Assembly (NCBI GenBank): GCA_002414505.1
Contig: DHZF01000032.1
Span: 19,828-30,682 of the forward strand
Length of the DNA stretch: 10,855 bases
Direction of reading: 5' to 3'
DNA from: Hyphomonas sp. UBA5111
GTDB lineage: Bacteria > Pseudomonadota > Alphaproteobacteria > Caulobacterales > Hyphomonadaceae
The position numbers were made by a program, and so were the translations under genes. The notes beneath the pieces are model-generated. The model had not been told where the DNA came from. It did not search any database and worked only from the letters and a program-made list of their open reading frames with translations. Below, piece by piece: positions 1 to 8,135 of the stretch (position 1 is its first letter; each line of letters starts with the position of its first letter).

Positions 1-157
1 GCTCAAACATGACCATCTGTTCAGGCAAATTCATGATCTCGAAAACCAGGTCGCGGCGTTTAAGGGTCCCTGTGAGTGTCAGCGTTGTCACCATCGCCTG
101 AAAACCTCAGGCAGTCGAATATTCATACCGGACGTGAACAGATGGTCATGTTTGAGC
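1..157. repeat. Perfect 23-bp inverted repeat pair bracketing the window's first 157 bases
   Basis: Bases 1-23 (starting GCTCAAACATGACC) and bases 135-157 (ending GGTCATGTTTGAGC) are exact reverse complements. Pairing fails at the next inner base (24 against 134), and the left arm touches the window edge, so it may be longer. The 111-base interior contains a small hairpin, GCCTGA-AAACC-TCAGGC, at 96-112. A reading frame is open from base 2 to a TAG at 158-160. It gives 52 residues with a CxCxxC cluster and crosses both arms, so it may be the tail of an unrecognised gene or chance. Terminal repeats of a small non-autonomous element, the end of an insertion sequence, or a long RNA stem are all possible. 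No known family is recognised. Confidence 0.6.
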
Positions 158-428
158 TAGAGAAGACCGAAACAAGGGCCATGAGACAAGCGCGATTGCA
201 GCCCGCACAGCCCGTCGACCTGAGCGAATTCAGGATGCACCAGTCTTTCAAATGTCAGATTGCTGACTGATAGACAGCTATATGTCTGGAATCCTCTGAC
301 GGGATGCGCCCCAATTCGACGAAAAGTTGAGATCTCAGAGAAACTGTCGAAACCCCCATTTTATTTGCTTGAAATTAAGTTGGGGTCCAGTCACGCTGCC
401 ACCATCTTAATCTACATTTGGGGGTTTA
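158..428. other. Intergenic stretch without a convincing gene
   Basis: The short open frames here lack recognisable protein features and good start contexts. The last 70 bases before the phospholipase gene are AT-rich and end in a G-rich run (about 419-425) followed by TTTAATG, which could serve as that gene's ribosome binding site. A promoter for it probably lies here, but no clear -35/-10 pair stands out. Confidence 0.4.
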
Positions 429-2384
429 ATGAGAAATTTTATACACAAAAATAAAAATTTCAAAAAAGGACTAAAGGGGGGGCTGACTACTTTATCATTA
501 TTTGTGGCGCTTGGCGTTTCGCAGACTGCGCATGCCTGGAAACCGACCACTCATGTTTATCTTGCCGACTATGCCTATGAAGATGTTGTTGACGACGGCC
601 AGGTGACCTTCGATCTCCTTGATCCGGATACGGGCGAAAAGGTGCGTACGCTCGGGCCGTATAAAGTCTCCCCCGAGCTTGTAGAGATTCTTCGCAAAAA
701 TCGCCCTTAATACCGCGCGGGGATATTGGGGCCCGATGCCTATCCGGACATTTTGACTGGCCAGCAAGCGATCCATCCGCAAGAGACCAACAAGTGGCTG
801 AAAAACATCTGGGACAATTCGCAAACGCGAATAGTCAAATCCTCATTCTTCGGCCAGACAATCGAAAGGAAGATCGATCCAGGCCCTGAAGTCAAAGCCT
901 TCTCTCTAGGCTACCTTACCCATGCGGCAGGCGACATGTTCGGTCATACATTCGTGAATAATTATAGCGGCGGACCCTTCGAAGTTTTGCCGCCATCAGG
1001 GCCTGAGAACGCGATCAAGCATGTTGTCCTCGAAGGTTATGTTGACAAGAAGCTCGATCCTTCACGAATGGGGGGAGACTTTTTCAACGCCAAGATCGAT
1101 GGAGTAGAAAACTTCATCTATGAGAACCTCGTGGACGCGCGTCGGGATACTGTTCTGGGGAACACGATATTCCCGGCTAATGCGAAGGGTGGAGACTTCT
1201 CCATACCTCATATTTTTTCCTATTTGCGGAATGATCTGCAAGCTGAGATTGACGGGTATTACGCCGAAAAGGCGCGGCTGCAGAAGAAAGCCGATTCCTG
1301 TTCGTATTTCGACCCGAGTTGTTACGACACAGCGAAGCTGAACGCTTACATGGTCGCGAATGGTCCGAGAACAACCTATATGGAATATTGGCGAGATGAC
1401 ATCGACAACGGGCTGAAGAAATTGCCGAGAGTCAGCCATGACATCGCACTGGCATTATTTTTCAACAAGGAGCGAAAGGCTGACATCAAGGAAGCTAAGA
1501 AGGTCGCGCAGAAATATGCGACTGTCAGCATAACATCCATGGCGGGGGCGCCTGATGCGGTCGGGATCGTGACCAATGCCGCGAGCGATGTCGTGGATGC
1601 CATCACCCCGGATTTTCTACTCGATCAGATTGACGATCTGAAGAAGGAGCTTCTCAGTACACTTGTGGAAGAAGCCATGGGGATGAGTTTGGAAGAGCTG
1701 GAAAGCTATCTGAGCAGCCCTGAGCAGTATTTTGACAGCGTCATGACACAAGGCTCCAAGGGTGAACGCATAAGTCGTGCGGATTTCGATCGGAATGTTC
1801 TTCGACTCAACAGCGGGGGCTATGTAGATCCGCAAAATGTACCTGCCCTGTACAATACGATCACGATGAGCAAGCTCGTCATGCTGGAGCCAGCTGAAAT
1901 CAACAAGGTCCTTCGTGATATTGGAAGCTCGGCAACTCTGAGCCAGCCCAACGTGATGCTGGGATTCATTGAAACGCTTGACGGCGATAATCAGTGGATG
2001 AAAGGCATGGTCTTTGCCGAGGATGACCAGACATTCTGCAGCTTGTTCAAGCATCAAGAGGGTACGGACCGCGCGTGTGGAACCAGCGCATCGAAATCGA
2101 ACGTCCAGACAGCGTTCCTGGGCTGTTACAGAGACGAGAATGATCGTGACCTGAGTGGTTTCAGGGTCGACAGCAATACAAGTACAACACCTGAAGCGTG
2201 CCAGAAGACCTGCAGCGATAAAGGGTACAAGTACGCTTCCGTCCAATATGGCATATCGTGTATGTGTGACAATGATTATGGCAAGTACGGCAAGGCCGAT
2301 AATTGCGATATGGCGTGCACAGGCGACAAGACCCAGATGTGCGGCGGCACTTGGGCGAATTCCGTCTATGCCACGGGCAAGTAG
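429..2384 (+). pseudogene. Secreted zinc-dependent phospholipase C with C-terminal WSC domain, broken by an in-frame stop
   Basis: Codons 1-93 and 95-651 lie in one frame, separated only by TAA at 708-710. Tyr is the likely original residue there (TAT or TAC to TAA), giving a run NRP-Y-YRAG-ILGPDAYPD. Residues 1-36 form a signal peptide (basic start, hydrophobic core, AHA cleavage site), so the mature protein would begin with Trp37, as in Clostridium alpha-toxin, where Trp1 is a zinc ligand. The other expected ligands are His42, an Asp in GPDAYPD, the HxxxDxxxH motif (His165, Asp169, His173) and HxxxE (His198, Glu202). The last ~90 residues carry eight cysteines in WSC-domain spacing (GCY, EACQKTC, ISCMC, DNCDMAC, QMCGG). 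WSC is a putative carbohydrate-binding module common in fungi. The protein would hydrolyse phospholipids outside the cell. The downstream part could start at TTG 726 but lacks the export signal, Trp37 and His42. The alternative is a sequencing error with an intact gene. Confidence 0.8.
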
Positions 2385-2456
2385 TTGAACGTCCGGTCAT
2401 GCCTTCCGTCAGTTTACGGATCAGGTCGGCCTACACTCAAGTCGATATATGTGACG

Positions 2457-2490
2457 GCGCCTTTGTCCTGCCTGGACGAAGGCGCTCTCA
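2457..2490 (+). terminator. Probable intrinsic terminator after the phospholipase gene
   Basis: GCGCCTTTGTCC (2457-2468) pairs with GGACGAAGGCGC (2474-2485) over 12 positions with one G-U wobble and a 5-base loop. The sequence after it on the + strand is TCTCATTTG, a weak T-run, so termination may be partial. It lies 72 bases after the phospholipase stop codon. Confidence 0.5.
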
Positions 2491-2550
2491 TTTGAAGACG
2501 ACTCGGGCAAATTGCTCTTGATCGAAAAGCGCTTCAACACCTGATGAGAC

Positions 2551-2652
2551 ATGCGTAACTCAACAGGGCATGAAAAGCTCATTGCCGAACTGGTAAACAG
2601 AAGCTTTTCGGGAGCGCTCGAATTGCTCAGCAGGGCGGGGCTGGGGTCTTAA
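2551..2652 (+). CDS. Possible 33-residue leader peptide ahead of the diguanylate cyclase
   Basis: ATG at 2551 opens a 33-codon frame (peptide starting MRNSTGHEKLIAELVNR and ending in AGLGS) that stops with TAA at 2650-2652, two bases before the cyclase ATG. The frame cannot start earlier because a TGA lies at 2545-2547. The upstream sequence GATGAGAC is only a weak Shine-Dalgarno. The peptide would be an amphipathic helix, and no family is recognised. An inverted pair inside it, GAAAAGCT (2572-2579) and AGCTTTTC (2602-2609), could fold. Tight spacing would allow translational coupling to the cyclase. It may equally be a chance frame in the 5' leader. Confidence 0.25.
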   Translation: MRNSTGHEKLIAELVNRSFSGALELLSRAGLGS

Positions 2653-2654
2653 CC

Positions 2655-4508
2655 ATGTTCGGTCATGCTGCCGGGATGCGTTTATCTACCATTACCCATA
2701 CCGCCTATGTGACAACCGTCGTGCTCTCCATGATTACGGGGGCGACCATGTTGATGGCGTCCGCCGCGCTGGATGAGGAACGGGCCGCCGTTGCCAATCG
2801 CTACGCGTTCGACAAGGCCTCCTTCGAACTCGATGTCGAGATTTTCCACATGACCGACAAGGCGCGGGAATATGTCATCACAGGCAATGAAGAATATCTG
2901 GAGGATTACGGCGTTGTGGCCGCTGCCCTGCAGGACACCGAAGACCGCCTGCAGCACATGGAGGATGCCGGCGCCACGGAGGTCGAGCTCGCGACCCTGA
3001 CGGAGGCCATCGACCAGGCCAATCGCCTGACCAATGACCAGCGCCAGGCGATCAAAGCGTTCCAGAGCGGAGACGCCGAGACGGCGCGCGACATCCTCTT
3101 CAGCGATCATTACGAAGCGGAACTCGATCTCATCAACAGTGACGTGCTGCGTTTCCAGGCCCTGCTGGACCAGCGGACCGCCACCGAGATCGAGCAGGCC
3201 ATACGCGCCTCGCGGATATGGAAAACCATTTCCGAAATTGTGCTGGGGCTGACGGCCCTCATGTTTCTGGGCGTCCTCTATTTCGTGCTGAAGCGCCGTA
3301 TCCTGCGGCCAGTCAGCCGACTGAGTGATGTCGTCACGCGGCTTGCCGATCAGGACTATGATGTCGACCTGTCGAATTTCCATAACAGGGACGAGATCGG
3401 CGACATGGCGAAGGCCGTGCGGATATTCCGGGAGAACGGGCTGGAACGTCGCCGCCTTGAAGAAAAGTTGGAGCGCGACCTGAAGCTCAAGACGGTCTTG
3501 TCCCGCATGACCCACCGCATGCAGGCCTGCGAGAGCAAGGATGAAGTGGCCGATGTGGTCCGTCTGTTCCTGCCGGCCATCCTGCCGGGATGCCCCGGCC
3601 GGCTCTATCTGTTCGAGAAGACCGACAACATCATGCGGCAGGCTAGCGAATGGCTGGCGCCTGCCGATTCCGCCGCACGCTTCGGGCCGATGGATTGCTG
3701 GGCCCTGCGCCGGGGCACCTTGCACCAGCATGGGGCAGATCAACCCGACATGCCCTGTGAGCATTTGCGGTCTGCTGAGGGCGGGCCAGAGAGTGGGAGG
3801 GAGCGTGCAAACGCCGTCTCTTCCGTCTGCGTCCCTCTCACGGCGCAAAGGGAAGTCATTGGGCTGGTTTATTGCGAGATGCCGGATGGCCCGGCCTATC
3901 AGGCCCATGAGCACTATATAGTCATGCTGGCCGAGAACATCTCGCTGTCCCTCGCCAATATGGGCCTTCGGGAAGAATTGCAGGAACAGGCAATGGCGGA
4001 TTCCCTGACGGGCCTTGCCAACCGGCGCCAGTTGGAGCAGCGCCTGGGCGCATTGCTGGGCGATTCACAGCATACGGACCGCCGGGTCAGCTGCATCATG
4101 ATGGATGTCGACCATTTCAAAATGCTCAATGACACCTATGGCCATGACAAGGGCGATGACGTGCTCCGGGAGATCGCCAGGATCCTGCAGTCGCACACGC
4201 GCGAGGACGGGCTGGCTTTCCGCTATGGGGGTGAGGAGTTCGTCATCCTGCTGCCCGGTGTGGAAACCGAGGATGCGCTGCTGCGCGCAGAGGCCATTCG
4301 CAGCGATATCGCCGCGCATCGTTTTCATCATGATGGCATCGTGATTGACGGGGTCACGGCCTCTTTCGGGGTGTCGACATCGCCGGACATCTGCCCGGAT
4401 ACGCGGCTGGTCACGACGGCGGACGCAGCCCTTTACGAATCCAAGGCCAATGGCCGCAACCGCGTTACGCGGGGGCGCATGGCCTCGTCCGCGGACAAGG
4501 TGGCCTGA
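2655..4508 (+). CDS. Membrane-bound diguanylate cyclase (helical sensor-HAMP-GAF-GGDEF)
   Basis: This 617-residue protein makes cyclic di-GMP from two GTP at the inner membrane. The predicted order is transmembrane helix 1 (~16-37), an alpha-helical periplasmic sensor (~40-188), transmembrane helix 2 (~191-213), HAMP (~211-265), a coiled linker, GAF (~285-437) and GGDEF (~445-605). The catalytic domain looks active: DSLTGLANRR (449-458), metal-binding Asp484 in MMDVDHFK, N492/D493, and GGEEF at 525-529. The inhibitory I-site, normally RxxD just before the motif, reads REDG (516-519) and lacks its Asp, so feedback inhibition may be weak. The GAF domain has CWALRRG (Cys348) and PCEHL (Cys368, His370), perhaps a ligand or redox site. 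ATG 2655 follows a G-rich stretch with a plausible ribosome site; ATG 2676 is an alternative start. It converges with the pilus operon, leaving 17 bases between stop codons. Confidence 0.93.
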   Translation: MFGHAAGMRLSTITHTAYVTTVVLSMITGATMLMASAALDEERAAVANRYAFDKASFELDVEIFHMTDKAREYVITGNEEYLEDYGVVAAALQDTEDRLQHMEDAGATEVELATLTEAIDQANRLTNDQRQAIKAFQSGDAETARDILFSDHYEAELDLINSDVLRFQALLDQRTATEIEQAIRASRIWKTISEIVLGLTALMFLGVLYFVLKRRILRPVSRLSDVVTRLADQDYDVDLSNFHNRDEIGDMAKAVRIFRENGLERRRLEEKLERDLKLKTVLSRMTHRMQACESKDEVADVVRLFLPAILPGCPGRLYLFEKTDNIMRQASEWLAPADSAARFGPMDCWALRRGTLHQHGADQPDMPCEHLRSAEGGPESGRERANAVSSVCVPLTAQREVIGLVYCEMPDGPAYQAHEHYIVMLAENISLSLANMGLREELQEQAMADSLTGLANRRQLEQRLGALLGDSQHTDRRVSCIMMDVDHFKMLNDTYGHDKGDDVLREIARILQSHTREDGLAFRYGGEEFVILLPGVETEDALLRAEAIRSDIAAHRFHHDGIVIDGVTASFGVSTSPDICPDTRLVTTADAALYESKANGRNRVTRGRMASSADKVA

Positions 4509-4525
4509 CGTGCCTCAAGGCTGAT

Positions 4526-5473
4526 CTAGTCGGCGGCGATGATCAGCGTGAGCCGGTCGGAATACTTGCCAGCAAGGGCTAGCGCCGTATCGGTGCGGAT
4601 CATGAAATCCAGACTGTGCTGTGAACTGGTGCTCCCCTGCAGGATGGTTGTCTCTGTTCCGGCTGCGGGCTGGACGAGTTGGCCATCGATGCGCAGATCA
4701 TAGGCGATGCCGTTAGAGGTGAATTCGTGCCGCAACTGTCCGGCATTCTCCGACAACAGGTCGATGGAATAGGGCGTGTTCGCGGCGACGGAAAACTCCA
4801 GAGACTTTTCCTGTCCTTTCATCAGGGTCCCGAAACCCACATCCATGGATTTGATCCCGGCCTGCGCATCGCTGCCAAAGGATGCCACCACGCTCGGCGC
4901 AACCTGGGTCACAACATCCACCGTCTGCCGGGTCACCAGTTCCTGTCCGCCATCCCGGCTGTCGAACAGCGATACGGCCAGGTGCCCGACATACTGGCCG
5001 GCCGGAACGCGCTGGCCGGGAGGAACGCTGACCTGGAATTTGACCTGCCTCTGAGGCTGGCCCCTGGGCATGGACCCATGCACTTCGACAACATTATCCC
5101 CCTGCGAAATCTCGCGCCCGAGCTGGTCAACCCGCACATCAAGGGAGTGGGCGCCTGAGTATAGGGCCGCCTTGCCCGGCCCAGTATCCGGCTCGATACG
5201 GACAATATAGGCGCACGCCTCCCCGCTATGCTCCACTGTGAGTGTGCCGAGTTCGGTATGAACCCGGTTGCTGTCGCCGTCATAGCCGCGGCTCAGCGCG
5301 CCGCGATACTGGATGAGCGGCGCGGGGGCCAGTCGGAGGCGACAGGGGGCTGTCGCGGACGCGGTGCCCGGCTCGGTCATGCTGGTCGGCGACAGGGGCA
5401 ATGCGTCCTGGGCCGTGGCGGCATTTGCGAGCATGAGGGCCAGTCCGGCCAGCCAGAGTCTAGCATACAGCAT
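4526..5473 (-). CDS. Two-domain tip adhesin of an archaic chaperone-usher pilus (spore coat U-like)
   Basis: This 315-residue secreted protein is the last gene of the pilus operon and the likely tip adhesin. A signal peptide ends near AATAQ (residue ~21). Two immunoglobulin-like domains of the spore coat protein U type follow. Domain 1 (~41-172) has a cysteine pair, Cys44 and Cys87, and the closing motif VPAGQYVGHLAVSLF. Domain 2 (~190-315) has no cysteine and ends AGKYSDRLTLIIAAD, closely matching the C-terminus of the major pilin (AGTYSDVLTITLAADY). In archaic pili the N-terminal domain of such two-domain subunits binds surfaces and the C-terminal domain is plugged by the next subunit's donor strand. 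The start is firm: AAGGAGG lies about 10 bases upstream, and the usher stop is only 1 base away, so translation is probably coupled. The receptor cannot be predicted. Confidence 0.85.
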   Translation of the reverse strand: MLYARLWLAGLALMLANAATAQDALPLSPTSMTEPGTASATAPCRLRLAPAPLIQYRGALSRGYDGDSNRVHTELGTLTVEHSGEACAYIVRIEPDTGPGKAALYSGAHSLDVRVDQLGREISQGDNVVEVHGSMPRGQPQRQVKFQVSVPPGQRVPAGQYVGHLAVSLFDSRDGGQELVTRQTVDVVTQVAPSVVASFGSDAQAGIKSMDVGFGTLMKGQEKSLEFSVAANTPYSIDLLSENAGQLRHEFTSNGIAYDLRIDGQLVQPAAGTETTILQGSTSSQHSLDFMIRTDTALALAGKYSDRLTLIIAAD

Positions 5474-5474
5474 T

Positions 5475-8126
5475 TCAAGCTCCCTCCTTGTTCATTACAC
5501 GCACCGTCACATCATAGGGCGCGGTGGTCTTGTTGGTCCGGATTTTCACCGGGTCCGGCAGTCGCATGACGCCGATTTCGCCTTCGGGCACCTGGAAGGT
5601 GGCCGTCGCGCCTTCCGGAGAATCGAATTCCATTGTGACCGTTTCCCCGTGCTGCAAGCCATCGACATAGAACCGGCCGCCGCGATTGGTGAACATCTGG
5701 TGGCGTTCCCCGTCGCTGGTGATCGCATAGCCTGCGGCAAACGGAATCGGCTCGCCGTCCTGGTCCACGAGCACGGAGATCACCGCGACATTGCGGTCAT
5801 CTCCCAGTCTCACAATGTATCCCGACCGGTAGCTGGGCAGGAAGGTCAGCGCCTGTCCCCCAAGCGATGTGCCGGGCGGCGCGTCCGGTGCGTCCACTTC
5901 GATGGTGCGGACGTAATAGGCGTTGAGGTCGGGCACGACGGCAGGTCCGAGACCGGAGGAAAAGGCAGCATAGGTCGGCTTGGTGTCGAGAATGGAGGCC
6001 TTGGGGTCGGCCGCGATATCGAACCCTTTCACGGCCTCATTCTTCGCAAATATCACGAAGCTGTCATAGACCGGCCGGGACAGGGCGAGCGCGCCGTCGG
6101 CATAGACAAGGGCAGAGCCAATCGAGAACTCGGTCGTGGTCTCCGATCCGAAGGCATCGCCTTCCTGCACCGCAGAGAACCGCTGCTCGGCGCGGCCTTC
6201 AAAGCGGTTCGCAATATAGGATCCGCCAAGGCGGACATCATCAATGCCGGATTGCCGCGTATAGGTCGTGTCCCACCCGAAGCTGCCGACATTCCGGTCC
6301 ATGCGGGACGAGTAGGACGCGCGGGAGGAAGGCGTGCGGGTATCGTGAGAGACCTGGGCGTATCCGTCCCCAAGGCGAATGCTGAAGGAGATGCCGCCGG
6401 ACCATTCTTCCGCCTTTCCGGGGACCTGGTTGTAGCGGAGCACGGTGCCTAGCGTTCCGTAGGCTGTGCGCCAAGTGTAATTGGCGGAGACAGACTTTTC
6501 AAACTCGGACTCCGAATGGCGCTTGCGCAACCCGCTCGAAATCTGCATCCGCTGTGTCTGGGAAAAGTTGCGTGAAAGTCTGGCGGCAAAATCGTATTCG
6601 ATATTTCCTGATCCGCCTCCGAGCGCCTGGTACTGCTCTTCCTGGTATCGCGCCTGCAAATCAAACCGCATCTGTCTGGCCGAGTCCGTATCACTCCATC
6701 GATAGAGCGCCGTTATGGCGCCGCCGCTGCCCTCATCATGATCACTGTAACCGCCAAGAAATCCGAATGTGCCGTATTTGTTGGTATAGAAGAGGTCGGC
6801 TCCGAGATTGACGAGGGAGGTGTCGGCCTGGAGATTTACCCCGGCCGTCAAGGCATCCGTCCATCCTTTCCGGTAGAAGGCGCTGATGGCGGGATTGTCC
6901 ATATCATAGTCACGCACGCCCTCGTCGAGTTCCGCCGTCGGGCCGATACTGACGGCGAAGTCACTGACCCCTTTTTTCAGTAGGCTGAAATCATAGAAGG
7001 CCGAAAACACGACGCGGTCGACATCGCCGCTGTCATATTCGATTTCCAGGACGATATCATTGCCGGCTGCGCTCTGGAGCGGCAAATCGGTCAGATTATA
7101 CCGGCCGGGACTGAGCCTGAACTCGCGAATGTATTGCCCGTTTATATAGACGAGCACCCGCGCGGAGCGCTCCAGTTCGAATTGCTGCGAGGGATTGGTC
7201 CGGTATTCCTCATAGGGCTGCAGGGCAAAACTGCGGAAACCTGCAAGCCCGAGCAGTCGGGGGTTTCCTTGCAGGCCGCTGGTGGGGACGGTGAGATCGC
7301 CGGCCTCCAGGCGAATGCGCCGGTCCACCAGATCCTTGGTGAGGCGCGTGTCATTCAGGGCCAGCGCATTGTCGCTTGTATCGCTGTAGCGGACGCCCGT
7401 TTCCAGGACGAGATCCCGCAGGTTGATCGCGGCGGTCAGGTTCAGCTGGGTGGCGGCAAATCCCGGGTCAATATATTTGCTGGTATGAACATATTGGGTG
7501 CCGGCCGCAAAGTTGACGATGGCGCTGGTCTTCGCCTGATCCACCGTATTCAATTGGAGCGCCGGGTTGAGACGGGGCTGGATATGAAGGGGGACAATCG
7601 ATCTCATGTCGATCGGTACATCAATGTTCAGCAGGAGATTGGTGTGATCGAACGTGGTCACCAATCCCATTGCGTTCAATGCGTCCGTGCTCACCATCTC
7701 CTGCTGGGTGCCGATCTCAAGCAGCTCGACCTGCTTTTCTTCGATCAGGAAAGGCAGCAGGAGATCGACTATCGCCCGGCGATTGACCGTCGTCTCGCCG
7801 GGTGTGAGGCTGGGCGTCATCGTCACGTCGCCCTGGTTCAACCCGGAAATTATGACCGGGTAGGGCAGGCTGACGTGTTGTTGCTGTTTTGCGCCAAACA
7901 AAGCCCCGAAAATCTCGTCGACCGTCGCTTGCTTGTCGAGATTGGGAGACGTTGGTCCGTCGTCGCTCCCCGACTCATCCGCATGCGCGAGAAAGCCGGG
8001 CAGATACGATATCAGGAATGCGCCAATGCCAAGGAGCAGCGTAGGAACCTGCCGGCGCGGCAAACCCTTTGCAATGCGGCGTGGCCTTGTCATTCGGTCT
8101 GAATTTGCAGAAGGCTGACGCACCAT
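5475..8126 (-). CDS. Outer-membrane fimbrial usher
   Basis: This 883-residue usher is the outer-membrane pore that takes chaperone-subunit complexes and polymerises the pilus. A basic N-terminus and hydrophobic stretch (~28-48) form the export signal. An N-terminal substrate-binding region follows (~85-175, from SLPYPVIISGLNQGDV). A long beta-barrel (~185-690) shows alternating short strands, and the plug lies inside it around 320-365 (RVLVYINGQ, LSPGRYNLTDLPL, VLEIEY). The C-terminal periplasmic domains run from ~755 (GGQALTFLPSYRSGY, TNRGGRFYVDGL). The length fits fimbrial ushers, usually about 800-900 residues. It starts 9 bases after the chaperone stop with GGGCGG upstream; ATG 8093 (MTRPRR) is an alternative with a poorer site. 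It ends 1 base before the adhesin gene. Long open frames on the opposite strand are shadows of its GC-rich codons. Confidence 0.92.
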   Translation of the reverse strand: MVRQPSANSDRMTRPRRIAKGLPRRQVPTLLLGIGAFLISYLPGFLAHADESGSDDGPTSPNLDKQATVDEIFGALFGAKQQQHVSLPYPVIISGLNQGDVTMTPSLTPGETTVNRRAIVDLLLPFLIEEKQVELLEIGTQQEMVSTDALNAMGLVTTFDHTNLLLNIDVPIDMRSIVPLHIQPRLNPALQLNTVDQAKTSAIVNFAAGTQYVHTSKYIDPGFAATQLNLTAAINLRDLVLETGVRYSDTSDNALALNDTRLTKDLVDRRIRLEAGDLTVPTSGLQGNPRLLGLAGFRSFALQPYEEYRTNPSQQFELERSARVLVYINGQYIREFRLSPGRYNLTDLPLQSAAGNDIVLEIEYDSGDVDRVVFSAFYDFSLLKKGVSDFAVSIGPTAELDEGVRDYDMDNPAISAFYRKGWTDALTAGVNLQADTSLVNLGADLFYTNKYGTFGFLGGYSDHDEGSGGAITALYRWSDTDSARQMRFDLQARYQEEQYQALGGGSGNIEYDFAARLSRNFSQTQRMQISSGLRKRHSESEFEKSVSANYTWRTAYGTLGTVLRYNQVPGKAEEWSGGISFSIRLGDGYAQVSHDTRTPSSRASYSSRMDRNVGSFGWDTTYTRQSGIDDVRLGGSYIANRFEGRAEQRFSAVQEGDAFGSETTTEFSIGSALVYADGALALSRPVYDSFVIFAKNEAVKGFDIAADPKASILDTKPTYAAFSSGLGPAVVPDLNAYYVRTIEVDAPDAPPGTSLGGQALTFLPSYRSGYIVRLGDDRNVAVISVLVDQDGEPIPFAAGYAITSDGERHQMFTNRGGRFYVDGLQHGETVTMEFDSPEGATATFQVPEGEIGVMRLPDPVKIRTNKTTAPYDVTVRVMNKEGA

Positions 8127-8135
8127 GTCCGCCCG

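Noticed and set aside
2682..3914. - strand open frame of 410 codons opposite the diguanylate cyclase
   Set aside because: The + strand protein has clear transmembrane, HAMP, GAF and GGDEF signatures; the antisense frame has none.
5313..6452. Long + strand open frame of 379 codons opposite the usher
   Set aside because: It is antisense to the usher's C-terminal half, has no recognisable domain or signal, and follows from GC-rich codon structure.
7134..8102. + strand open frame of 322 codons opposite the usher's N-terminal half
   Set aside because: Antisense shadow with no family resemblance, while the - strand frame is a clear usher.
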